This document shows positions 7,383 through 14,900 of a stretch of 15,429 nt of DNA, in pieces. How positions within the stretch are numbered: the first letter of the stretch is position 1; each line of letters begins with the position of its first letter. The DNA comes from an uncultured Prevotellaceae bacterium (lineage in GTDB: Bacteria; Bacteroidota; Bacteroidia; Bacteroidales; Bacteroidaceae): contig CALEPV010000075.1 in NCBI GenBank assembly GCA_937910905.1, positions 1 to 15,429 of the forward strand, written 5' to 3'. The notes beneath the pieces were generated by a model, which was not told where the DNA came from, did no database searches, and saw nothing but the letters and a program-made list of their open reading frames with translations. A program made the translations under genes and the position numbers.

Positions 7383-8174
7383 TCAGCAGAATGCTACTTC
7401 CTTGAAAGCATAACGCCTGTCACGGCCATCTTCGTCAACCAAATGAAGGTGGCCGGTTGGTTCTATGCTGTCTACACGCGCCTTGAACACGCCTGCCTCA
7501 TCGCGATAGACATGATAGCCCTCACGCCGGTACAGCACATCCATATAGGCATCATGTATTGCGCCGTAGCGTCCTCGCTCTATCGCTGCATAGAGGGTAT
7601 CAAACTCCGACATCACAGCTGCCAGCACGTCGCGACGCTCATGCAGCGTGTGCGTGAGCAGCTGCAACGAAGTGGGCTCTGCCACATCCTGAGCCACATA
7701 GTCAAACTCAAACCGCTGCTGGTTCACATTGATGCCGCAACCCAGTATGCTCCGGCTGATGTTACGACCAGCCAGGTCGTTCTCTATCAATATGCCGGCT
7801 ATCTTGCGCTTGCCGACATAGATGTCATTCGGCCACTTCACAGAAACCTCGGCATCATCATCCAGTACCGTAGCCACCGCCCAGTATATGGCCAGCGCCA
7901 TAGCCTCGCTCAACACAAATGACTGCGTGGCTGCCAGCGACTGAGGCCTGACCATGATGCTGAACAGCAGGTTCTGCCCGTCGGTCGACTCCCACGTATT
8001 GCCTCGCTGTCCGCGACCTGCCGTCTGATGCTCAGCAGTCACCAGCGTCAGGCGCGTCTCCCGCTGCGGCACGAAGTGCGCCAGAAAGGTGTTGGTCGAT
8101 GTAGCCTCCGCCAGTTCTATCATCTGGAAGCGTGGCGAGTTGTCGAAGAAGAAGTGTGGAATGTGACTATACAT
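7383..8174 (-). CDS. birA: Biotin--[acetyl-CoA-carboxylase] ligase, catalytic form without DNA-binding domain
   Basis: This enzyme activates biotin with ATP to biotinyl-AMP and attaches it to the lysine of biotin carboxyl carrier proteins. The 263 residues begin almost at the catalytic domain: the substrate-binding EATSTN (23-28), GRGQRG at 53-58 (biotinyl-AMP loop), KWPNDIY (113-119) and KIAGILIE (124-131). The winged-helix repressor domain of E. coli BirA is absent, so this is a monofunctional ligase and not a biotin-operon repressor. The C-terminal SH3-like part is present (about 215-263). The gene is leftward, downstream of tRNA-Gln, and its upstream spacer has no good promoter, so read-through from the tRNA transcript is possible. 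Confidence 0.94.
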   Translation of the reverse strand: MYSHIPHFFFDNSPRFQMIELAEATSTNTFLAHFVPQRETRLTLVTAEHQTAGRGQRGNTWESTDGQNLLFSIMVRPQSLAATQSFVLSEAMALAIYWAVATVLDDDAEVSVKWPNDIYVGKRKIAGILIENDLAGRNISRSILGCGINVNQQRFEFDYVAQDVAEPTSLQLLTHTLHERRDVLAAVMSEFDTLYAAIERGRYGAIHDAYMDVLYRREGYHVYRDEAGVFKARVDSIEPTGHLHLVDEDGRDRRYAFKEVAFC

Positions 8175-8192
8175 TATTTTATATATTCTCTA

Positions 8193-8236
8193 ACGCAAAA
8201 GGACACTTTCTATAATCGAACACGCAAGAGGACACT
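8193..8236. repeat. 15-base direct repeat pair before birA
   Basis: ACGCAAAAGGACACT (8193-8207) and ACGCAAGAGGACACT (8222-8236) match at 14 of 15 positions, 29 bases apart start to start. In RNA read leftward, either copy can pair with the complementary arm at 8250-8259. Confidence 0.8.
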
Positions 8237-8259
8237 CGGCCTATGCCTCGTGTCCTCTT
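8226..8259 (-). terminator. Hairpin after tRNA-Gln, possible weak terminator
   Basis: AAGAGGACAC (8226-8235) and GTGTCCTCTT (8250-8259) form a perfect 10-bp stem, with an inner GGC/GCC pairing (8238-8240 and 8245-8247). It lies 6 bases beyond the tRNA 3' end. The following leftward bases (GCGTGTTCG) lack a T-run, so termination may be partial, or the stem may serve as a tRNA processing signal. Confidence 0.5.
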
Positions 8260-8265
8260 ACATCG

Positions 8266-8336
8266 TTGGGCTACCCGGACTCGAACCAGGAAAGGCAGGA
8301 CCAGAATCTGCAGTGTTACCATTACACCATAGCCCA
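8266..8336 (-). tRNA. tRNA-Gln, anticodon CUG
   Basis: The minus strand folds into a full cloverleaf of 71 bases including the discriminator. The acceptor stem is TGGGCTA with TAGCCCA (7 bp). The D stem is GTGT/ACAC around AATGGTA. The anticodon stem is GCAGA/CCTGC around the loop TTCTGGT, with anticodon CTG at 8302-8304. The variable loop is CTTT and the T arm is CCTGG-TTCGAGT-CCGGG. The U1-A72 end pair is typical of glutamine tRNAs. The 3' CCA is not encoded and must be added later. The closing anticodon-stem pair is A31-C39, a mismatch. The tRNA reads CAG, the dominant glutamine codon in this window. Confidence 0.96.
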
Positions 8337-8379
8337 AACTTTATATATGCATGAGGCATTCCCTGTCTCAAATGCGGTG

Positions 8380-8411
8380 CAAAAGTAGTGGGTTTTGTTG
8401 AAACCACCAAG
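8380..8411 (-). promoter_or_regulatory. Promoter of tRNA-Gln
   Basis: On the minus strand CTTG (8408-8411), a 20-bp spacer and TACTTTTG (8380-8387) give a perfect Bacteroidetes -7 box and a 3-of-4 -33 box. Transcription would start near 8373, about 36 bases upstream of the mature tRNA 5' end, so RNase P would remove a leader. Confidence 0.7.
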
Positions 8412-8471
8412 CGATTCACAAAAAAAAGCTAATTTTTGCCTGCATTTTCCTGTTGTAAGACGTATTAAGCG

Positions 8472-8479
8472 TATCTTTG
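8472..8479 (+). promoter_or_regulatory. -7 box of the rsfS-ftsH-cdsA promoter
   Basis: TATCTTTG matches the Bacteroidetes -7 consensus TAnnTTTG exactly. No good TTTG stands 19-21 bp upstream; the nearest candidates are TTTT (8445-8448, 23 bp) and GTTG (8452-8455, 16 bp). Transcription would start near 8486, about 15 bases before the rsfS ATG. The TTG at 8477 lies inside this box and would precede the transcript start, which argues against using it as the rsfS start. Confidence 0.6.
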
Positions 8480-8500
8480 CAACCAATTTGGGACTATATA

Positions 8501-8863
8501 ATGACAAGCGAAACACAACAATTGATAGCCACCGTTGTGGCAGGAATACAAGAGAAGAAGGGACGAAGCATCGTAGTTGCCGACCTCACCAATACCGACT
8601 CCAGCATTTGCGAAGCCTTCGTGATATGTAGTGGAGGCTCACCACAGCAGGTGCAGTCGGTGGCACAGAGCATCGGTGAGACAGCATTGGAGCAGTTGGG
8701 CGCCCGCCCGCTGGCCGTGGACGGCCTGCGTGGTGCCATGTGGGTGGCCATGGACTATGGCCAACTGATTGTGCACGTCATGCTACCCGATGCACGCGAG
8801 TTCTACGATATCGAACACCTTTGGGCTGATGCACGATTGACATCCATCCCCGACCTTGACTAA
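8501..8863 (+). CDS. rsfS: Ribosome silencing factor
   Basis: RsfS (DUF143/Iojap family) binds ribosomal protein uL14 on the free 50S subunit and blocks joining with the 30S, lowering translation during starvation. The protein has 120 residues from the ATG at 8501. Family features are visible: the opening helix (QQLIATVVAGIQEKKG), VVADLTNTDSSICEAFVICSG (about residues 24-44), then a Gln-rich helix, the DGLRGAMWVAMDYGQLIVHV strand region (about 74-93) and the closing FYDIEHLWADA. A TTG start at 8477 would add 8 residues but falls in the promoter -7 box. The ftsH ATG follows 15 bases after the stop codon, so they form one transcript. Confidence 0.94.
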   Translation: MTSETQQLIATVVAGIQEKKGRSIVVADLTNTDSSICEAFVICSGGSPQQVQSVAQSIGETALEQLGARPLAVDGLRGAMWVAMDYGQLIVHVMLPDAREFYDIEHLWADARLTSIPDLD

Positions 8864-8878
8864 CTACACCTCAGCATT

Positions 8879-10858
8879 ATGGACACACAGAACGGCAATT
8901 CCGACGACCGCAACAAGCGCTCCGGCTTCAGCATATCCTGGATATACATCATAATAGCCATCGCTCTGGGCTACATGTTCCTGCAGAGCAATGACCAGAG
9001 CCAGGACGGTGCATCAAAGCGAGTGCCCTACAACACCTTCCAGCAGTATGTCGAGCATGGCTACGCCAGCAAAATCGTGGTGAGTCGTGACAACAACAGC
9101 GTGCGGATGTATGTCAAGTCCGACCGCATCACGCCCGTATTCGGCACACGTGCCGACAGCGCCAGCATCAAGTTCTACGTCGAGTCTGAGTTCCTTTCGG
9201 CCGACAAACTGCAGGAGTTCATCGACGAGCAGTCCAAGCAGGGCCACTTCAACGGTGAGTTCATCAGTAAGACTGGCAACAACGATGGCTGGATGAATCT
9301 ACTGTGGAACATGATGCCGCTGCTGGTGATTGTGGCCATATGGATTATCGTCATGCGCCGCATGAGTGGCGGTATGGCGGGCATGGGCGGCATCTTCAGC
9401 GTGGGCAAGTCGAGAGCACAGCTTGTGGAGAAGGGCAATGGCTCTGCGCCCAAGGTAACCTTCAAGGATGTTGCTGGCCAAGCCTCCGCCAAACAGGAGG
9501 TGCAGGAGATTGTGGAGTTCCTCAAGAACCCGAAGAAGTTCACCGACTTGGGTGGCAAGATACCCAAGGGCGCACTGCTCGTAGGCCCTCCTGGCACAGG
9601 TAAGACCCTGCTGGCCAAGGCCGTGGCAGGCGAGGCCGACGTGCCGTTCTTCTCGATGTCGGGTTCCGACTTCGTCGAGATGTTTGTCGGCGTAGGTGCC
9701 AGTCGCGTGCGCGACCTGTTCCGTCAGGCCAAGGAGAAGTCGCCGTGCATCATCTTCATCGACGAGATTGATGCTGTGGGCCGTGCTCGCAGCCGCAGTG
9801 CCGCCATGGGTGCCAACGACGAGCGCGAATCCACACTCAACCAGTTGCTCACCGAGATGGACGGCTTCGGCACCAACTCCGGCATCATCATTCTGGCAGC
9901 CACCAACCGTGCCGACATCCTCGACAAGGCACTGCTACGTGCAGGCCGCTTCGACCGTCAGATACATGTGGATCTGCCCGACCTCAACGAGCGCAAGGCT
10001 GTGTTCCAAGTACACCTCAAGCCGCTCAAGGCCGACAACACACTCGACATCGACTTCCTGGCCCGCCAGACACCGGGCTTCAGCGGTGCCGACATAGCCA
10101 ACGTGTGCAACGAAGCTGCCCTGATAGCTGCCCGACACGGCAAAGAGTCCGTGGGCAAGGACGACTTTCTGGCTGCCGTGGACCGCATCGTAGGCGGCCT
10201 GGAGAAAAAAACCAAAGTGATGACCGAGGAAGAGAAGCGCACAATAGCTCTCCACGAAGCCGGTCACGCAACCATCAGCTGGAACCTGCAGTATGCCAAT
10301 CCGCTGGTCAAGGTGACCATCGTGCCGCGTGGCCGTGCGCTGGGTGCAGCATGGTACCTGCCCGAAGAGCGGCAGATCACAACCAAGGAGCAGATGCTCG
10401 ACGAGATGTGCGCCACTCTGGGCGGACGCGCAGCCGAGGAGCTGTTCACTGGCCATATCTCCAGCGGTGCAATGAACGACCTGGAGCGTGTCACCAAGCA
10501 AGCCTACGGCATGATTGCCTACATGGGCATGAGCGAGCGACTGCCCAACCTATGCTACTACAGCAACGAGGAGTACTCATTCGGCAAACCCTACTCCGAA
10601 GCCACCGCCAAGCTCATCGACGAGGAGGTACAGCGCATGATCACCGAGCAGTACGAGCGCGCCAAGCGCCTGTTGCTGGAGAAACGCGACGGTCATGCAG
10701 AACTGGCACAGCTGCTGGTGGAGCGTGAGGTCATCTTCGCCGACGATGTAGAGCGTATCTTCGGCAAGCGTCCATGGACCAGCCGCACTGAGGAACTGCT
10801 CACTGCCGCACCAGAACCGGAAGCAGAAGCAGCCACTCAAAACCTCACAACCCCATAA
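8879..10858 (+). CDS. ftsH: ATP-dependent zinc metalloprotease FtsH
   Basis: This membrane-anchored hexameric AAA+ protease extracts and degrades misfolded membrane proteins and short-lived regulators. It has 659 residues, a normal length. TM1 is about 19-36, the periplasmic domain about 37-137, and TM2 about 141-159. The AAA module has Walker A GPPGTGKT (236-243), pore motif MFVGVG (268-273), Walker B IIFIDEID (291-298) and the second region of homology with arginine fingers R357 and R360. LLRAGRFDR has Ala where many homologues have Pro. The zinc site is HEAGH (459-463), with D534 as probable third ligand. The last residues (NLTTP) and stop codon are read from a low-complexity repeat that continues into the spacer. 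It sits between rsfS and cdsA (31 bases to cdsA). Confidence 0.97.
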   Translation: MDTQNGNSDDRNKRSGFSISWIYIIIAIALGYMFLQSNDQSQDGASKRVPYNTFQQYVEHGYASKIVVSRDNNSVRMYVKSDRITPVFGTRADSASIKFYVESEFLSADKLQEFIDEQSKQGHFNGEFISKTGNNDGWMNLLWNMMPLLVIVAIWIIVMRRMSGGMAGMGGIFSVGKSRAQLVEKGNGSAPKVTFKDVAGQASAKQEVQEIVEFLKNPKKFTDLGGKIPKGALLVGPPGTGKTLLAKAVAGEADVPFFSMSGSDFVEMFVGVGASRVRDLFRQAKEKSPCIIFIDEIDAVGRARSRSAAMGANDERESTLNQLLTEMDGFGTNSGIIILAATNRADILDKALLRAGRFDRQIHVDLPDLNERKAVFQVHLKPLKADNTLDIDFLARQTPGFSGADIANVCNEAALIAARHGKESVGKDDFLAAVDRIVGGLEKKTKVMTEEEKRTIALHEAGHATISWNLQYANPLVKVTIVPRGRALGAAWYLPEERQITTKEQMLDEMCATLGGRAAEELFTGHISSGAMNDLERVTKQAYGMIAYMGMSERLPNLCYYSNEEYSFGKPYSEATAKLIDEEVQRMITEQYERAKRLLLEKRDGHAELAQLLVEREVIFADDVERIFGKRPWTSRTEELLTAAPEPEAEAATQNLTTP

Positions 10859-10876
10859 CTCCATAACCTCACAACC
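10841..10876 (+). repeat. Low-complexity repeat spanning the ftsH stop codon
   Basis: AACCTCACAACC occurs at 10841-10852 and again at 10865-10876, with CCATAACT and CCATAA between. The first copy codes for the final ftsH residues, and the CCATAA after it supplies the last proline and the TAA stop codon. The tract continues as a C/T-rich run (TTCCTCCTCAT) to the cdsA ATG. Confidence 0.8.
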
Positions 10877-10889
10877 TTCCTCCTCATAT

Positions 10890-11708
10890 ATGCACAATCT
10901 TATAGTTCGTGCCTTGACAGGCGCAGTGTTTGTGGCTGTCATGGTAGGCGGTATGCTCTACGGCCCGCTGACCTTCGGCATGCTGTTTCTCGTCATCACA
11001 GCACTCACCACATGGGAGTTCACGGGTATCATGTCGGCACGCGACGACGTGTCGCTCAACCGCATGATAACCACCGTTGCTGCCAGCTGCCTGTTCCTTG
11101 GTTCGTGGGGCTATGCCAACGGCTTGGCACAGACGCCTGCCGTCTTCGCTCCGTGGCTGCTCAGCCTCATCTATCTGATGGTCGAGGAGCTGTACCTACA
11201 GCAGGACAACCCGCTCAACAACTGGGCATACACCCTGATGGCACAGCTATATATAGCCCTGCCATTCTCGTTGCTGTGCTTCCTTGAGAGCAGCTACAAT
11301 AGTGCTGGTCAGCTGAGCCTTGCCATCTTCATTTTCCTTTGGTGCAACGATACCGGCGCCTACCTGAGTGGTTCGCTGCTGGGATGGCACAAACTGTTTC
11401 CGCGTGTGTCGCCGGGCAAGTCGTGGGAAGGTAGCATCGGAGGCGGCCTGCTCTGCGTGGCCGTATCGCAGGTAGTGGCACACTATGTCACCGTGCTCAC
11501 TCCGCTGGTATGGTCCGGCTTTGCCCTTGTTGTAGTGGTATTTGGCACATGGGGCGACCTGGTAGAAAGCCTGCTCAAACGCAAGCTGGGCATCAAGGAC
11601 AGCGGCAACATTCTGCCCGGCCACGGCGGTATGCTGGATCGCTTCGACAGCAGCCTGATGGCCATACCTGCCGTAGTGGTCTACCTGCTGACGATGACCG
11701 TGATGTGA
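10890..11708 (+). CDS. cdsA: Phosphatidate cytidylyltransferase (CDP-diacylglycerol synthase)
   Basis: This integral membrane enzyme converts phosphatidic acid and CTP to CDP-diacylglycerol and pyrophosphate, the common precursor of PE and of anionic phospholipids. It has 272 residues with about seven to eight hydrophobic helices. WCNDTGAYLSG (151-161), SPGKSWEG (174-181) and the family signature are complete: S227, K230-R231, K236-D237, G243-H245-G246-G247 in PGHGG, and D250-R251-F252-D253. The ATG at 10890 starts directly before a hydrophobic helix. There is no Shine-Dalgarno site; the leader is instead C/T-rich. Its product is the substrate of PssA, encoded 4 kb upstream. Confidence 0.95.
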   Translation: MHNLIVRALTGAVFVAVMVGGMLYGPLTFGMLFLVITALTTWEFTGIMSARDDVSLNRMITTVAASCLFLGSWGYANGLAQTPAVFAPWLLSLIYLMVEELYLQQDNPLNNWAYTLMAQLYIALPFSLLCFLESSYNSAGQLSLAIFIFLWCNDTGAYLSGSLLGWHKLFPRVSPGKSWEGSIGGGLLCVAVSQVVAHYVTVLTPLVWSGFALVVVVFGTWGDLVESLLKRKLGIKDSGNILPGHGGMLDRFDSSLMAIPAVVVYLLTMTVM

Positions 11709-11775
11709 TAATAAAGGTTAAAAATACGCACGCGCTGTTAAACTAAGGCCAGCCATACAGGTCGAAGATTGCAGT

Positions 11776-11800
11776 AAGGCCCAAAAGCCCTATAAGCCCC
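11776..11800 (+). repeat. Three imperfect 8-base units before the barrel gene
   Basis: AAGGCCCA, AAAGCCCT and ATAAGCCC (11776-11799) form a short degenerate tandem array about 17 bases before the ATG at 11817. The rest of the 108-base spacer (11709-11816) holds no clear TAnnTTTG promoter or terminator. Confidence 0.45.
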
Positions 11801-11816
11801 AGAATACACAATCACA

Positions 11817-14792
11817 ATGAAACAATCTCTCCTATCCCTCCTGCTGATGCTCACATTCAGTATTAGCCTCTCAGCACAGAAAGTCACAGTCAGTGGTACA
11901 GTCATAGACAGCCAGGACGAGCCCCTGACAGGTGCATCCGTCCGACTGATGAGCCCTGACAGCACACAGGTGGCTGGTGCATCGGCTGACGCCAACGGCG
12001 TATTCAAGCTGCCCAGCGTCAAGGCGGGGCAGTACATACTGCGCATATCCTACATCGGCTACTTCGCGCACTACCAGAACCTGACACTCACCAAGGACAA
12101 CAAGAAGGTGGAGCTGGGCAACATCCGTATGCGCGAGAATGCCAAGCTAATGCAGGAGGCTGAAGTGTCGGCAGCAGCAGCTCAGGTGGAGATGCGCGCC
12201 GATACCTTTATATATAATACTGCAGCCTACCGTCTACCGGAGGGTGCCAACCTCGAGGCCTTCCTCAAAAAGGTACCCGGCGCAGAGATAAGCGACGACG
12301 GTGTCATCAAAATCAACGGCAAGGAGGTGAAGAAGATCATGGTGGACGGCAAGGAGTTTTTCGGCAACGACACCAAGCTGGCACTGAAGAACATTCCCGC
12401 CAACATGGTGGACCGCGTGAAGACCTACGACCGGCAGAGCGACTACTCACGCATCACCGGCATCGACGACGGCGAGGAGGAGACAGTGCTCGACCTTTCA
12501 GTGAAGAAGGGCATGAAGGAGGGCTGGCTGATCAATGCCGACCTGGGTTACGGCAGCGAGAAGCGATACTACGAGAAGCTCAGCGTCAGCCGTTTCCTTG
12601 ACCACTCACAGTACTCCATCCTGGGACAGGCCAACAACGTGGGCGACCGCGGTTGGGGTGGTTTCCGCGGCTGGGGTGGTGGAGGTCTCACGGCATCGAA
12701 GATGACTGGAGCCAACTTTGCATGGGAGAACGGCAAGAACGAGAACGAAGGCGGCTATCTAGAGGTGGGCGGCAACGTGCGTTACAACCACACCTCCACT
12801 GACAACCGCAGCATCACCAACTCCGAGACCTTCCTGACCAGCACTGCATCGCAGTTCGTCAACAGCCTCAGCCAGAGCTACGGCAGCAACTCGCGCGTAG
12901 ACGCTGACTTCCGTCTGGAGTGGCGACCCGACTCGCTGACCAACATCATGTTCCGTCCGTCATACTCCTACACGAAGGGCAACACATCAGCCTATAGCCG
13001 CAGCGTGACCTTCAACTCCGATCCTTACGACTATATGACCGACCCTCTGACAGAGTACGACAACCTGTACGACACCGACTCCATACGAGTGAACAGCAAC
13101 CGTCGCGACAACAGCGGCAACTCCAATAGCTACAACGTGAACGGTAACCTGCAGATTAACCGCCGCCTGGTGAAGGCTGGCCGTAACCTGACGCTCGACC
13201 TGAGCGGAGCAACATCCGAGAGCGAGAACGAGAGCCGCAGCCGCTCGCTGATACACTATTTCCGCCAGCAGACCTCGCCCTACACATTCAACAACCAGTT
13301 CACCGACAACCCGTCGAAGTCGTGGAACTACCGCGCACGCCTGTCCTACAGCGAGCCCATCTTCAAGGGGGCAAACCTGCAGTTCAGCTACCAGTTCCAG
13401 CGCCGCTTCTCCGACAGCGACCGTTCCCTCATGGCCGCCATCACCGACCATCTCAAAGAGAGTTTTGCCGGCATGAGCGATGCCGAGGTGGGCGAGCGTA
13501 TCTATCAAGGCTACCTCGGTGGCATCGACACCCTGCAGCTGCAGCTCGATCTGGAGAACTCGCAGTACGCCACCTACAACGAGTACAACCACGACGCATC
13601 CGTCATGCTGCGCTACCAGATGGGCGACTTCATGGTCAACGCCGGTCTGAGCTTCCAGCCCCAAAGCACCCACATGGATTACACCAAGAACCAGCTCGAC
13701 ACCACCATCGTGCGCAACGTGTTCAACTGGTCGCCACGCGTGAACCTGCGCTGGAAGATATCCAACACCTCGCAGTGGCGTCTGAACTACAACGGCCGTA
13801 TGTCGCAGCCGTCAATGACCAACCTGCTCGATGTGACCGACACCAGCGACCCTCTCAACATCTCGCATGGTAATCCGGGCTTGAAGCCATCGTGGACCAA
13901 CAGCTTCTGGACATTCTACAACGGCTACGAGGTGGACCGCCAGATGGGTTGGATGGTCAATGCACGCTTCTCGCAGACCAGCAACAGCATATCCACCCGT
14001 GTGACCTACGACCCCGAGACCGGCCGTCGTGAGACACGCCCCGACAATATCAACGGCAACTGGAACGCCAACCTCAACCTGATGTTCAACACCGCGCTGG
14101 GTGCACAGAAGTACTGGAACGTGATGAACTTCGCACGCCTCAACTACGCCAACACCGTAGGCTATATGCAGGCTTCGACCGCAGCATCCAGCGTCAAGGC
14201 AACGACCAAGACCACCAGCGTGGCGGACAACATGCGCATTAACTACCGCAGCAACCTCTTCGAGATCGGTGCCAACGGCGGTCTCGACTACTCGCACTCC
14301 CGCAACACCATCAACTCCAATGCTGACCTCGACACCTGGAGCTTCAGCTACGGCGGCAACGTGCAGCTCAACCTGCCGTGGAACATGACATTCTCCAGCG
14401 ACCTCACACAGCAGAGCCGTCGCGGATATGCCGACGCCTCGATGAACACCGACGAGCTGGTGTGGAACGCCCAGCTGCAGCAGTCGTTCCTCAAGGACAA
14501 GAGCCTCACGCTCTCCGTCGAGTGGTACGACATCCTGCAGAACCGCAGCAACATCAGCCGCGCCATCGATGCCACACGCCGAAGCGACACATGGAGCAAC
14601 GCCATCAACTCCTACTTCATGGTGCACGTAATCTACCAGCTGAACCTCATAGGTAGCAGTGAGGCCCGTATGCAGGGCGGTCCTATGGGTGGCCAAGGCG
14701 GTCCGCGCGAGGATGGCGAGCGCGGCGGCAACCGCGGAGGCGGTGGCAACCGTGGCGGTGGCGGCTTCGGAGGCCCTGGCGGTCGCAGATAA
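11817..14792 (+). CDS. Outer-membrane beta-barrel protein with carboxypeptidase-like N-terminal domain and Gly/Arg-rich tail
   Basis: The 991-residue protein begins with a signal peptide (1-20, ending SISLSA). A carboxypeptidase-regulatory-like domain follows (about 23-105; VSGTVIDSQDEPLTGASVRL). A plug-like segment comes next (about 125-230; AYRLPEGANLEAFLKKVPGA, then MVDGKEFFGND). The remainder is a long TonB-receptor-type beta-barrel rich in alternating aromatic and polar strands. The overall plan fits the Bacteroidetes outer-membrane beta-barrel family related to TonB-dependent receptors. No SusD-like lipoprotein lies beside it, so it is not a classic polysaccharide-uptake SusC. The final barrel strand seems to be YFMVHVIYQLNLIG. 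A 38-residue Gly/Arg-rich tail (954-991) follows, and a Gly/Trp-rich loop lies at about 277-290. Its substrate cannot be inferred. It is closed by the terminator at 14816-14860. Confidence 0.88.
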   Translation: MKQSLLSLLLMLTFSISLSAQKVTVSGTVIDSQDEPLTGASVRLMSPDSTQVAGASADANGVFKLPSVKAGQYILRISYIGYFAHYQNLTLTKDNKKVELGNIRMRENAKLMQEAEVSAAAAQVEMRADTFIYNTAAYRLPEGANLEAFLKKVPGAEISDDGVIKINGKEVKKIMVDGKEFFGNDTKLALKNIPANMVDRVKTYDRQSDYSRITGIDDGEEETVLDLSVKKGMKEGWLINADLGYGSEKRYYEKLSVSRFLDHSQYSILGQANNVGDRGWGGFRGWGGGGLTASKMTGANFAWENGKNENEGGYLEVGGNVRYNHTSTDNRSITNSETFLTSTASQFVNSLSQSYGSNSRVDADFRLEWRPDSLTNIMFRPSYSYTKGNTSAYSRSVTFNSDPYDYMTDPLTEYDNLYDTDSIRVNSNRRDNSGNSNSYNVNGNLQINRRLVKAGRNLTLDLSGATSESENESRSRSLIHYFRQQTSPYTFNNQFTDNPSKSWNYRARLSYSEPIFKGANLQFSYQFQRRFSDSDRSLMAAITDHLKESFAGMSDAEVGERIYQGYLGGIDTLQLQLDLENSQYATYNEYNHDASVMLRYQMGDFMVNAGLSFQPQSTHMDYTKNQLDTTIVRNVFNWSPRVNLRWKISNTSQWRLNYNGRMSQPSMTNLLDVTDTSDPLNISHGNPGLKPSWTNSFWTFYNGYEVDRQMGWMVNARFSQTSNSISTRVTYDPETGRRETRPDNINGNWNANLNLMFNTALGAQKYWNVMNFARLNYANTVGYMQASTAASSVKATTKTTSVADNMRINYRSNLFEIGANGGLDYSHSRNTINSNADLDTWSFSYGGNVQLNLPWNMTFSSDLTQQSRRGYADASMNTDELVWNAQLQQSFLKDKSLTLSVEWYDILQNRSNISRAIDATRRSDTWSNAINSYFMVHVIYQLNLIGSSEARMQGGPMGGQGGPREDGERGGNRGGGGNRGGGGFGGPGGRR

Positions 14793-14815
14793 ACAGCACA
14801 CATACATTTCGGCAT

Positions 14816-14860
14816 AAAAGCCGTCATTTTGGCTATAAACGGGTCAAAATGGCGGCTTTT
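14816..14860 (+). terminator. Strong intrinsic terminator after the barrel gene
   Basis: AAAAGCCGTCATTTTG (14816-14831) pairs with CAAAATGGCGGCTTTT (14845-14860) over 16 bp with one G-U pair and a 13-base loop. The T-run continues as CCTTTG. The A/T flanks make it potentially active in both directions. It separates the barrel gene from hsp20. Confidence 0.9.
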
Positions 14861-14900
14861 CCTTTGTGCCACCATGCCAGAAGCCCGCTACCTACGTTTT

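Noticed and set aside
11817..14792. SusC-type polysaccharide receptor
   Set aside because: No SusD partner is adjacent, and the plug-like region lacks features I would expect of SusC; a general outer-membrane barrel family is safer.
13812..14807. A 331-codon open frame on the minus strand
   Set aside because: It lies wholly opposite the barrel gene, has low-complexity Ala/Val/Gly composition, and arises from the GC-biased codons of the true frame.
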